Below are positions 23,531 to 30,084 of a DNA stretch of 30,084 nucleotides, piece after piece. The DNA is from Coriobacteriales bacterium (lineage in GTDB: Bacteria > Actinomycetota > Coriobacteriia > Coriobacteriales > JAEZZM01). Numbering within the stretch: position 1 is the first letter of the stretch; the number at the start of each line of letters is the position of its first letter. The translations under genes were made by a program, and so were the position numbers. Location of the stretch: positions 1 through 30,084 of the forward strand of contig JASBYZ010000008.1 in assembly GCA_029983705.1 (NCBI GenBank), read 5' to 3'. A model generated the notes under the pieces. It saw only the letters and a program-made list of their open reading frames with translations, had not been told where the DNA came from and ran no database searches.

Positions 23531-24169
23531 GTGGCTAAGGCTTTTAGTGGGGCAGAATTTACTGCGCTTCAATATATAGGAAACACCTTAGGGCCTGTAT
23601 TTTTACAGGATCCTAAAGAAAGCCATGAGACCTATGAACTGCTCAAAGCGCTTAAATCATTTGGCGAGGCAGATGTGATTGAATGGCCTTATTTAGAAGA
23701 GCCAAGACTTAAAGAAATCTTTGGGGAGCTGGATGCGTGGGACGGTGAGCTTAATGAAGCTTTGTATGGGGATTTTCGAAGACTCTTTATAGGCCCAGCT
23801 AGGCTTGCAGCTCCACCCTATGGCTCTGTATATACAGATTCAGACTTGGTAATGTTTGGTAAGTCTTGTATGGAGCTTAGAGAGTGGTTGCGTGCTAACG
23901 GCATAAACATGCAAAGCGATAATATGCCTGAAGATCATGTGGGAAAGCTCATGTTACTTATGGCGTGGCTTGCTGATGCAAAACCTGACTTACTCACAGA
24001 GTTTTTAGAGCAGCATTTTTTGCCAGTGGGTCCGTATATTTTTGAAGAGATTTATAAGAATGCTCAACACCCAGTCTATAAAGCCTTAGCCATACTTGCA
24101 AAAGAAACTCTTGAGGCCATTGAACTTGAACATGAACTCAAGCCTCGCTATTTAAGAAAGTATCGATAA
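23531..24169 (+). CDS. TorD/DmsD-family chaperone for the DMSO reductase
   Basis: 212 residues, all helical. Family motifs are present: YGDFRRLFIGPARLAAPPYGSVY in the middle and MPEDHVGKLMLLMAWL (the 'E.DH.g..l' motif). Such chaperones bind the twin-arginine signal of the molybdoenzyme and hold it until cofactor insertion is complete. Its position behind dmsABC makes DmsA the natural client. The start is GTG at 23531 with AAGGAG 6-7 bases upstream. A terminator separates it from dmsC, so it may be expressed by readthrough. TorD, DmsD and NarJ-like names are hard to separate by sequence alone. Confidence 0.9.
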   Translation: MAKAFSGAEFTALQYIGNTLGPVFLQDPKESHETYELLKALKSFGEADVIEWPYLEEPRLKEIFGELDAWDGELNEALYGDFRRLFIGPARLAAPPYGSVYTDSDLVMFGKSCMELREWLRANGINMQSDNMPEDHVGKLMLLMAWLADAKPDLLTEFLEQHFLPVGPYIFEEIYKNAQHPVYKALAILAKETLEAIELEHELKPRYLRKYR

Positions 24170-24172
24170 GCA

Positions 24173-24691
24173 CTATAAGTAGTGCACTTCAATATCACCC
24201 CAGCGCTTTTGGTAGACATTCACAAGCTGAAGACGAGAAGTGATAATTGCGGTGCACTCACACTCATCCATATCCAAAAACTTAAGAGCTTCCATTATGC
24301 CCTTGCCCTTTATCAGCTCATACGGGCCAATCTCATCTACGATAACAATGTCTTTGGGTCCTAAGTTTTGTGATTGCAGTTTTTTAAAGTAGGCATTGGC
24401 TTTATCGTTAACTGACTCATCTAAATCAAAGCCAATGTTTCCATCCATAGCGCCTGGCACATGAGGTCTAAAGTTCTTTTTTGGCACAGAGTACCTATAG
24501 CACTCAAACTCAGGTAAAAAGCAGAGGCTTATTGCAGTCTTTTTGAGATTGCCCTCGCTATCTTTTTCAAAATCAGCCGGAGCAAGGGTTCCAAACAGTC
24601 TATTTGTGTCAAAGTCCCCAGCTTTTATTTTGTTTAGAAGATATGTTGTTTTACCTGTTCCGCTCTTAGCTGCCAGAATAATTCGTTTCAT
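24173..24691 (-). CDS. THEP1-like P-loop NTPase
   Basis: 172 residues. MKRIILAAKSGTGKTTYLL (1-19) is a Walker A at the very N-terminus and VIVDEIGPYEL is the Walker B motif of nucleoside-triphosphatase THEP1/NTPase_1. Members hydrolyse NTPs in vitro; the cellular role is open. The middle (LPEFECYRYSVPKKNF) and the end (SRLQLVNVYQKRWGD) are typical in length but unremarkable. A longer frame exists upstream, but the ATG at 24691 has AGGGG 7 bases before and starts right at the P-loop strand, so I prefer it. It is convergent with the TorD gene, with 3 bases between stops. NTPases of this kind are often near molybdenum enzymes, which fits here only as an inference. Confidence 0.75.
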   Translation of the reverse strand: MKRIILAAKSGTGKTTYLLNKIKAGDFDTNRLFGTLAPADFEKDSEGNLKKTAISLCFLPEFECYRYSVPKKNFRPHVPGAMDGNIGFDLDESVNDKANAYFKKLQSQNLGPKDIVIVDEIGPYELIKGKGIMEALKFLDMDECECTAIITSRLQLVNVYQKRWGDIEVHYL

Positions 24692-24769
24692 TGAATTTCC
24701 CCTTAGTATGTGGGTACGCGCTGTATTAAGATTACTGGGTAACACATTAGACATCAAAAGGAGATTTAG

Positions 24770-26200
24770 ATGAAGTTTCTGTATGAACCCTCTTCAAGCG
24801 GTCTCAAAGTAGAATTTAGCTGCACGGATTCTGATAAGGGATCAGAGCTTGTTGAGTATGCAAAGGCTCACAGTGATTTTGCTTCAAAATGCTGCCAAAG
24901 CTTTTACTATGCAAATCTTAATGGCCCATCAAGCCTACTTGTTGGCCTTGGTGAGTGTGACGAGCTTGATTTAGAAAGCTTGAGAAATCTAGCTTTTAGC
25001 ATCGCTAAAAAAGCTCAGGAGCATAAAGAGACTGTAATAAATGTTTCACTTCCAAAGAAGTTTTTAGATGATGCATCAAAAGAAGCATACGAGGCATTTG
25101 CTGAAGGCTTTATGCACGCTGAATACAGTTTTGATGACTACAAGAGCGAAAAAGAAGCTCCTGAAGAGCTAAGCATTGCGCTTGTACTCGGTGAGGGCCA
25201 AAAAGAGATATCTGAGAGAGGTGTTGAAAGTGCAAAAGCCTACATTGAGGGAATATTTCTTGCACGAGATTTAGTTAACCAACCATCAAACGTAATTTAT
25301 CCAGAAACACTTGCTAAAAAAGCTCAAGAGGCTTTAAGCCCACTTGGTGTAGACGTAAAGATTTACACAGGTAAAGAGCTAGAGGATATGGGGCTTAAAG
25401 CATACCTTTCTGTTGCACAAGGTTCAGATAAGGCTCCTCACTTTATAGTTATGAACTATGCGGGAGATCCAGACAGTTCATACAAAACTGCTTTAGTTGG
25501 AAAGGGTCTTACCTACGATTCAGGTGGATATTCACTTAAGCCATCAAATTCAATGAAGACTATGCAGTCTGATATGGGTGGATCTGCAACCGTTATTGGC
25601 GCCATGCATGCAATTGCACAAAAGAAGCTTAAGGTAAACGTAGTGGCTGTTGTGGCTGCCTGTGAAAACTTGCTCAGTGGCAAGGCTTACAAGCCAGGGG
25701 ATATAATTGGTTCTTTAGCTGGAAAAACTATCGAAGTTGACAACACGGACGCTGAAGGTCGACTTACTCTTGCCGATGCAGTTTACTACGCAACTCAGGA
25801 GCTTAAGGCTGACCGAGTAATTGATCTTGCAACCCTCACAGGCGCATGCCTCATTGCATTGGGCGATGAGTATACAGGACTTGTTACAAACAATGCAGAC
25901 TTTATCCAAGAGTTAAAGGATGCTGCTCAAAAGGCGGGCGAGAAGGTATGGGAGCTTCCAACTTCTAAGCACTTTGAAAAGCAAAACGAGTCCAAAGTTG
26001 CAGACATTAAAAACACTGGCGGTAGACTTGCTGGCACTATTACCGCTGGTATGTTTGTAGGCGCCTTTGTTGATGGCGATAAGCCTTGGATTCACATGGA
26101 TATTGCAGGTACTGCATGGTTAGATAATGCCTACAGCTATCTTCCAGCAGGCGGAACCGGTATTCACGTAAAGACGCTTACTAAATTGTTTGAGAAGTAA
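24770..26200 (+). CDS. pepA: Leucyl aminopeptidase (M17 family)
   Basis: 476 residues, normal for M17. The C-terminal catalytic domain shows LVGKGLTYDSGGYSLKPS (metal Lys and Asp), MQSDMGGSA (metal Asp), and the signature NTDAEGRLTLADA, which holds two metal ligands and the catalytic Arg. The N-terminal half is the variable, shorter A domain. The enzyme is a cytosolic hexamer with two Zn or Mn ions per subunit that removes N-terminal Leu and other residues from peptides. AAAAGGAG 7 bases before the ATG gives a clear start. It is divergent from the NTPase gene and followed by a terminator, so it is a single-gene unit. Confidence 0.95.
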   Translation: MKFLYEPSSSGLKVEFSCTDSDKGSELVEYAKAHSDFASKCCQSFYYANLNGPSSLLVGLGECDELDLESLRNLAFSIAKKAQEHKETVINVSLPKKFLDDASKEAYEAFAEGFMHAEYSFDDYKSEKEAPEELSIALVLGEGQKEISERGVESAKAYIEGIFLARDLVNQPSNVIYPETLAKKAQEALSPLGVDVKIYTGKELEDMGLKAYLSVAQGSDKAPHFIVMNYAGDPDSSYKTALVGKGLTYDSGGYSLKPSNSMKTMQSDMGGSATVIGAMHAIAQKKLKVNVVAVVAACENLLSGKAYKPGDIIGSLAGKTIEVDNTDAEGRLTLADAVYYATQELKADRVIDLATLTGACLIALGDEYTGLVTNNADFIQELKDAAQKAGEKVWELPTSKHFEKQNESKVADIKNTGGRLAGTITAGMFVGAFVDGDKPWIHMDIAGTAWLDNAYSYLPAGGTGIHVKTLTKLFEK

Positions 26201-26225
26201 TTAGGTACAGCAAACTAGTCTTATT

Positions 26226-26258
26226 AAAGGCCGCCTCATTAAAGGTGGCCTTTGTTTT
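26226..26258 (+). terminator. Intrinsic terminator of the leucyl aminopeptidase gene
   Basis: An 11-bp stem (AAAGGCCGCCT 26226-26236 with 26243-26253, one wobble), 6-base loop, then GTTTT. It lies 25 bases after the stop. Confidence 0.85.
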
Positions 26259-26309
26259 AGGATATGATATAAGTTAAGTATTTGGTGTATCTAGCTTAAG
26301 GGGTTAATA

Positions 26310-27251
26310 ATGGCAAGGGGAACGCGATTTAAAGAACCAGTTCATGACGGTAAAAAATATAGACTGCCACTAGTTTTAAACATTTTGGCACTTCTATTTT
26401 TACTGAGCTTTACAAAGGCTGGTGGAGTTCTTGCCCTTATCCTTGTTGCCATCTCATTTTATTTGCGCAATAAACGAGCAGATCAGAAAAACTATAATGT
26501 TGCAGCACCAAAGGCAAATAAAAGAATGTCTATTGCTGCGCTTGCCTTATCAGCACTTGTTGTGCCGCTAGGGATAGGTACTCAAACACCTCAAGCTCAT
26601 AATAGTGTGACTACTCAAGCTGTCGTGGCTCAAAGTGAGCTGGCAACTAAAAGTGCTCCACTAGTTAAAGAGGCTAAATCAGCGTCCCTTACTGCAGAAA
26701 AAGACGAGACTACAAATACAGAAGCGCTAAAAAACGAAACGAAGAAAAGCGAAACCCCTAAAAACACTACACCTGAAGTTAAGCAAAAAACCACGAGCGT
26801 AAAATCTGAGCCCGTACAAAAAGTAGCCCCAAAACAAGTAGCAAAGCAGGAGCCTCAGCAAAAAGCTCAAAAAGCTTCTCAGGCTCAAGCAGAAAAGAAG
26901 CAAGAGAGCGTTCAGTCTAAAGCTCAAGCGGTCGAGAAAAAAGAAGTACAAGCAACAAAGCCTGTTGAGGCAGAGCCAGTGGCAGTTACTTATGAAGAGC
27001 CAGTTGTAGCTCAGAACCAAAGTGAAAAACAGAGTGCTAATAAATCTAGCAATAAAAAAGCAAGTAGCAGTAAAAAGCCTTTACAAAATAATTCAAGTAC
27101 TGAAGATAATTCAGCCATTGTGTATATTACAGACACTGGTAGTAAATACCATCGCAGCACCTGTAGCGCTTTAAAGAAGTCTATATATGATATTTCTCTT
27201 AAAAAAGCAAAAGAGAGCCATTATGAACCTTGCGAAAAATGTAATCCCTAA
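26310..27251 (+). CDS. Membrane protein with a Lys/Gln/Ala-rich linker and a C-terminal Cys cluster
   Basis: 313 residues. Two hydrophobic helices near the N-terminus (about 19-52, LPLVLNILALLFLLSF and GVLALILVAISFYL) precede a third (about 73-88, SIAALALSALVVPLGIG). A low-complexity stretch of about 170 residues rich in Lys, Gln, Ala, Ser and Thr follows, likely disordered. The last 45 residues (VYITDTGSKYHRSTC ... HYEPCEKCNP) form the small 'YvT.tG.kYHr..C..L' module, also found at the end of metallo-hydrolase-like and lipoprotein-like proteins. It has a zinc-type Cys-...-CxxC arrangement resembling the Ada Me-phosphotriester domain. The function is unknown; the linker could span the cell wall. 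AAGGGG before the ATG. It probably has its own promoter. Confidence 0.75.
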   Translation: MARGTRFKEPVHDGKKYRLPLVLNILALLFLLSFTKAGGVLALILVAISFYLRNKRADQKNYNVAAPKANKRMSIAALALSALVVPLGIGTQTPQAHNSVTTQAVVAQSELATKSAPLVKEAKSASLTAEKDETTNTEALKNETKKSETPKNTTPEVKQKTTSVKSEPVQKVAPKQVAKQEPQQKAQKASQAQAEKKQESVQSKAQAVEKKEVQATKPVEAEPVAVTYEEPVVAQNQSEKQSANKSSNKKASSSKKPLQNNSSTEDNSAIVYITDTGSKYHRSTCSALKKSIYDISLKKAKESHYEPCEKCNP

Positions 27252-27259
27252 TTAGATGG

Positions 27260-27373
27260 ATGACTGTGAAAAACAAAGTATTTAGTTTTGTAGTGGATTT
27301 AATTCTAACTGCCTTAGAGCCAGTGATTGCTCTTGGAGCTATAGTGCTAGGATTTTTTAGTAAGAAAAAATAA
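27260..27373 (+). CDS. Possible 37-residue membrane peptide
   Basis: An open frame from ATG 27260 to TAA 27371-27373, with a GTG at 27266 as alternative start. The middle is hydrophobic (VVDLILTALEPVIALGAI, then VLGFF) and the tail is SKKK, a plausible single-pass membrane peptide with a positive end. It fills the 151-base gap between the Cys-cluster protein (8 bases after its stop) and the DedA gene. The Shine-Dalgarno is weak. I recognise no family, and chance cannot be excluded. Confidence 0.4.
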   Translation: MTVKNKVFSFVVDLILTALEPVIALGAIVLGFFSKKK

Positions 27374-27402
27374 AAGCACGTTGAATTGAAGAGATTATCT
27401 CT

Positions 27403-28053
27403 ATGGAATTAATTTCTGCACTGATTGACTTACTTAAAAATCCTGCCGATGCGATTGCATCTTGGATTAACACACTTGGTATGTGGGCTTATCTGCCAAT
27501 ATTTATAATTATTTTTATCGAGACCGGTCTTGTGGTCATGCCTTTTTTACCTGGTGACTCTTTATTATTTGCTGCAGGTATTTTTTCAAATGAGGGTAAG
27601 GGATTTTATTTACCTATACTTCTTGGACTTGCATGGACTGCTGCAATACTTGGTGATCAGTGCAATTTTGCAATTGGCCACTTTTTTGGAAAGCGGATCA
27701 TTGCCTCAGGAAAAGTAAAGGCCCTAACTCCTGAGCGAATTACTGAAACAAAGCAGTTTCTTACTAAATGGGGGCCTCTCGCGGTATTTTTAGGAAGGTT
27801 TTTTCCATTTATTCGCACCTTTGTCCCATTTTTTGCAGGTATGGGTGGAATGCACTGGCGTAACTTTTTGCCATGGAATGTTCTTGGCGGAATAACATGG
27901 TCAAGTCTCTTTATTTTGCTTGGATACTTTTTTGGAACCATACCTTTTGTTCAAGATAATTTTGAACTAGTAATTATTGCCATTGTTTTAATTTCGCTTA
28001 TTCCAGTTCTTGTGGGTATTTTTAAAAATCTCATTAAGAAGAGGGCAAAATAG
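27403..28053 (+). CDS. DedA family membrane protein
   Basis: 216 residues with about five hydrophobic segments. DedA landmarks are all present: FIETGLVVMPFLPGDSLLF (Glu and PGD of the re-entrant region), DQCNFAIGHFFGK, and LGRFFPFIRTFVPFFAGMG (pattern 'F.R..P..RTf.P..aG'). DedA proteins act in lipid-carrier (undecaprenyl phosphate) or phospholipid translocation and proton-motive-force homeostasis. The Shine-Dalgarno (GAAGAG) is about 10 bases upstream and weak. No terminator is visible after it; the iteron region follows. Confidence 0.92.
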   Translation: MELISALIDLLKNPADAIASWINTLGMWAYLPIFIIIFIETGLVVMPFLPGDSLLFAAGIFSNEGKGFYLPILLGLAWTAAILGDQCNFAIGHFFGKRIIASGKVKALTPERITETKQFLTKWGPLAVFLGRFFPFIRTFVPFFAGMGGMHWRNFLPWNVLGGITWSSLFILLGYFFGTIPFVQDNFELVIIAIVLISLIPVLVGIFKNLIKKRAK

Positions 28054-28067
28054 AAAACGCCTGTAAT

Positions 28068-28099
28068 ATCGGGCACGCATCGGGCACAATATCGGGCAT
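28068..28099. repeat. Three tandem 9-base iterons
   Basis: ATCGGGCAC at 28068-28076, ATCGGGCAC at 28079-28087 and ATCGGGCAT at 28091-28099. Start-to-start spacing is 11 and 12 bases, close to one helical turn, so a protein could bind them on one face. They lie about 47 bases beyond the 3' end of the initiator tRNA. Confidence 0.75.
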
Positions 28100-28145
28100 C
28101 GTATATATGACGACTTTTATTTAAGTGATTTACCTGGGAAAATAT

Positions 28146-28221
28146 TGGTCGCGGGGAGCGGACTCGAACCACTGACCTCCGGGTTATGAGCCCGGCGAGC
28201 TACCAACTGCTCCACCCCGCA
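28146..28221 (-). tRNA. Initiator tRNA-fMet (anticodon CAT)
   Basis: 76 bases on the minus strand with CCA encoded (28146-28148). The acceptor stem pairs GCGGGG with CCCCGC and leaves positions 1 and 72 as U-G, without a Watson-Crick pair, as initiators do. The D arm is GAGC AGTTGGTA GCTC. The anticodon arm is CCGGG CTCATAA CCCGG, with CAT at 28186-28188 and three consecutive G-C pairs next to the loop, the key initiator feature. The T arm is AGTGG TTCGAGT CCGCT. These traits separate it from elongator tRNA-Met and tRNA-Ile2. Confidence 0.95.
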
Positions 28222-28238
28222 ATTTCTTCGAGGTAAGT

Positions 28239-28268
28239 ACTATAACACTCTTTTAAGACTTATGGCAA
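28239..28268 (-). promoter_or_regulatory. Promoter of the initiator tRNA gene
   Basis: Minus-strand TTGCCA (28263-28268) and TATAGT (28239-28244), 18-base spacer, about 18 bases before the tRNA 5' end. A perfect 7-bp palindrome, AAATACG-C-CGTATTT (28267-28281), overlaps the upstream edge of the -35 box. Confidence 0.65.
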
Positions 28269-28307
28269 ATACGCCGTATTTTCGTACATATTTAGCACAT
28301 ATTCAGC

Positions 28308-29066
28308 TTAATTACCAGCCTTAGTCCAGGCGCAAATCTTTCTTTCAAGGCAGGCTATGATCTCATAAACTATAACTCCAAGCAGCGCCATTGCTACAAT
28401 TGCAGCAAACATCTGAGGGTAGTCTACAAGGCTCCATGCGTTCATAATAAGGTAGCCAAGACCTGTGGTGCCTGCAATTGACTCAGCAATAAAGAGGAGA
28501 GCAACGCCAGTGCCGCTCGCTATTCTTAAAGTAGCAAAGAGATCTGGCATAACTGCAGGTATAATTACGTGTTTATAAACATCCCAACTACCTGCTCCAA
28601 AAGATTTAGCAGAAGTTATATATGACTCTGGGATTTGTTTTACCGCGTCCCTCATCGCCATTAATACCTGAAAGAATACAGTTACGCTTATTAAGGTAAT
28701 CTTTGCAGCATCTCCAAGCCCCATAAGCACTAAAAATACTGGTAGTAATACTACCTTTGGAATTGGATAGCTTAAAAACAAGAAGGGTGCAAAGATCGCA
28801 TCACTTTTTTCATTTCGTGACAAAAGCAGGGCTATTGGAAAGGCAAGCGCGGTACCTATAAGTATTGATGCGACCACTCTGTAGCTTGAGATTACAAAGT
28901 GAGGTGCAAGCGTTTTTAGCTCTTGGCTAAGCACCTCAAATGTAGTGAGTGGGCTTGGTACTGCGGGGGACTGAAGGACTAGAGAAGTGAGCTCCCAGCC
29001 GAGCACAATAATTCCTAGAGCTATGATGTAGCCTAACACTGGATGAATGCGAGAAGGCTTACTCAT
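28308..29066 (-). CDS. ABC importer permease (SsuC/TauC-type)
   Basis: 252 residues with six or so membrane helices. The cytoplasmic coupling loop is SFGAGSWDVYKHVIIPAVMPDL (EAA motif, about 148-169), and SYPIPKVVLLPVFLVLMGLG is typical of the nitrate/sulfonate/taurine permease group. It transports a small anion or vitamin precursor with the ATPase and binding protein encoded just upstream. The substrate cannot be told from the permease. It overlaps the ATPase gene by 8 bases, so translation is coupled. It is the last gene of the operon; no clear terminator is visible before the tRNA promoter. Confidence 0.88.
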   Translation of the reverse strand: MSKPSRIHPVLGYIIALGIIVLGWELTSLVLQSPAVPSPLTTFEVLSQELKTLAPHFVISSYRVVASILIGTALAFPIALLLSRNEKSDAIFAPFLFLSYPIPKVVLLPVFLVLMGLGDAAKITLISVTVFFQVLMAMRDAVKQIPESYITSAKSFGAGSWDVYKHVIIPAVMPDLFATLRIASGTGVALLFIAESIAGTTGLGYLIMNAWSLVDYPQMFAAIVAMALLGVIVYEIIACLERKICAWTKAGN

Positions 29067-29829
29067 GGATATCTTCGCCTAAGCTGGATTTAAGCTTTTC
29101 ACGCAGTAGCTTTGTCATCATATACATTTCTTGAGAGTCTCTATACGAGCTCTCGCCTCGTTTAGGGTTTGAAATTATATCAATTATCTGGCCAGGCTTT
29201 TCATCCATAACAATTATTTTATCGCCCAAAAGCGCAGCTTCTTCAATTGAGTGAGTAACGATAATTTGCGCATACTTATATTCTTTTTGCATTTCTATTA
29301 AGAGGTTTTGCATACGCTCTCTCAAAAGCGCATCAAGCGCTGAGAGTGGCTCATCCATAAGCAGGAGGTCACAATCTAGGATGAGTGCACGCGCTATAGC
29401 AAGCCGCTGCTTCATACCACCAGAAAGCTCTTGAGGGTAGAGCTTTTCAACATGAGAGAGCTCAACTTTTTTAAGTACCTCTCGAGCTTTTTTGTGAGCT
29501 TGCGCCTTTGACATGCCGCGAACCTCAAGACCTACGCTTGCATTATCAAGCACTGTCTTCCAAGGAAACAAACCAAGATCTTGCAAAATTAAAGCGGTAT
29601 GTTCACGAGGACCCTCAAGCTTATTCCCGTCAATATAGACGCTTCCCTCAGTGGGTTTAAGCAGGCCATCTATGATTTGTAACAGAGTAGATTTTCCGGC
29701 ACCAGAAGGGCCCAAGATAGCAACACTTTCTTGGGCCCTAACTTCAAAGTTAATATGTTTTAGCGCTAAAACTCTACCGTCTTGCGTTTGATAACTATGA
29801 CTTAGTTGTTCAAGCGTTAAGACTTGCAT
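29059..29829 (-). CDS. ABC importer ATPase (SsuB/TauB-type)
   Basis: 256 residues: Walker A GPSGAGKSTLL (about 40-50), Q-loop in LILQDLGLFPW, signature LSGGMKQRLAIARAL, Walker B LLLMDEPLSALDALLRERM, switch His in VTHSIEEA. The 'QD.gLfPW' Q-loop and 'LDA..R' D-loop mark the nitrate/sulfonate/taurine class. It supplies energy to the permease at 28308-29066. The start lies 25 bases after the binding-protein stop; AGGTGA is 11 bases before the ATG, slightly long. Confidence 0.92.
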   Translation of the reverse strand: MQVLTLEQLSHSYQTQDGRVLALKHINFEVRAQESVAILGPSGAGKSTLLQIIDGLLKPTEGSVYIDGNKLEGPREHTALILQDLGLFPWKTVLDNASVGLEVRGMSKAQAHKKAREVLKKVELSHVEKLYPQELSGGMKQRLAIARALILDCDLLLMDEPLSALDALLRERMQNLLIEMQKEYKYAQIIVTHSIEEAALLGDKIIVMDEKPGQIIDIISNPKRGESSYRDSQEMYMMTKLLREKLKSSLGEDIHE

Positions 29830-29854
29830 CGTTTTTTATTTCACCTAACTAGTT

Positions 29855-30084
29855 TTAAGCGGTTTTGAGCTCTCCGCTTTCTGAATCATAAGTAAGCGAA
29901 GTTATATAAGCTTTTTCTTTCATCCAGTCTAATACAGATTGAACAAGACTTTGGTCAGGTTTTTGTGCTTTTGGATAGTGAGGCACAGGATAGCTATCTT
30001 TTAGTGAATCTGGAAGCTTAGCATTTGCAAGCATGAGCTCTCTTTGTGCTTCTGGGTCTTTGTTGATACTCTCAACTGCGCTAT
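29855..30084 (-). CDS. ABC importer substrate-binding protein, C-terminal part (partial)
   Basis: The minus strand is open from the window edge to TAA at 29855-29857 and encodes about 75 residues: VESINKDPEAQRELMLANAK, LPDSLKDSYPVPHYPKAQ, DQSLVQSVLDWMKEKAYI, then a Glu/Ser-rich end. A helix bearing 'V..VLDWMKEKgYI' close to the C-terminus is usual for SsuA/TauA/NMT1-type periplasmic or lipid-anchored binding proteins, which matches the ATPase and permease following. The ligand-binding part and signal are beyond the window. Confidence 0.75.
   Translation of the reverse strand, partial: SAVESINKDPEAQRELMLANAKLPDSLKDSYPVPHYPKAQKPDQSLVQSVLDWMKEKAYITSLTYDSESGELKTA

Noticed and set aside
28054..28145. 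CRISPR-like array
   Set aside because: Three 9-base copies with 2-3-base gaps are far too short for CRISPR repeats and spacers.
28267..28281. Palindrome AAATACG-C-CGTATTT as terminator of the ABC permease
   Set aside because: No T-tract follows on the minus strand; it is more likely incidental or a site near the tRNA promoter.

Overview
The window looks like part of a chromosome of a low-to-mid GC anaerobic actinobacterium of the class Coriobacteriia (Atopobium/Lancefieldella-like). This placement is an inference from gene content: a twin-arginine flavin reductase lipoprotein, a DmsABC operon, a double-domain acyl-CoA dehydratase activase, and an ECF vitamin transporter with an FMN riboswitch. 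No marker gene settles the genus. There is no phage, plasmid, insertion sequence or CRISPR array; most genes are ordinary chromosomal genes.

Layout. (1) 1-1301: the tail of prs, then pth, a bidirectional terminator, and an acidic protein of unknown function on the minus strand. (2) 1397-5497, minus strand: promoter, FMN riboswitch, ribU, ecfA1, ecfA2 and ecfT form one tightly packed riboflavin-uptake operon, followed by an SDR oxidoreductase. (3) 5504-7391, minus strand: mscL and a UPF0210/DUF711 protein. (4) 7463-14056, plus strand: a frameshifted methyltransferase-like gene, a TetR regulator, a giant 2-hydroxyacyl-CoA dehydratase activase/dehydratase gene broken by one in-frame TAA, and a GerMN lipoprotein. 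(5) 14069-17866, minus strand: an ACT-domain (UPF0237) protein, an S41 peptidase resembling nisin-resistance protein NSR, a fumarate-reductase-type flavoprotein lipoprotein, and a YqeC-like protein. (6) 17956-19253: queD, then two convergent small genes of unknown function. (7) 19254-24691: a 301-base regulatory gap, dmsABC, a TorD-family chaperone, and a convergent THEP1-like NTPase. (8) 24770-28053: leucyl aminopeptidase, a Lys/Gln-rich membrane protein with a C-terminal Cys cluster, a possible 37-residue membrane peptide, and a DedA protein. (9) 28054-30084: three 9-base iterons, an initiator tRNA, and a SsuABC/TauABC-type ABC importer cut by the window edge.

Functional picture. Anaerobic respiration dominates: DmsABC with its chaperone would reduce DMSO or another S-/N-oxide, and the exported flavoprotein would reduce fumarate or a similar enoate. 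Riboflavin uptake under FMN control fits a flavin-dependent lifestyle. YqeC-like and THEP1-like NTPases flank the dms region and may serve molybdenum or selenium cofactor chemistry.

The most notable observations are: two lesions (a 6-G frameshift and a TAA) in genes about 3.8 kb apart; a complete ECF energising module placed under an FMN riboswitch; a stand-alone NSR-like peptidase directly behind a terminator hairpin; a DmsA signal with Arg-Lys in place of Arg-Arg; and iterons near the 3' end of an initiator tRNA. I see no clearly new multi-gene system. The closest candidates are the pair of unknown genes at 18381-19253 and the YqeC/THEP1 association.
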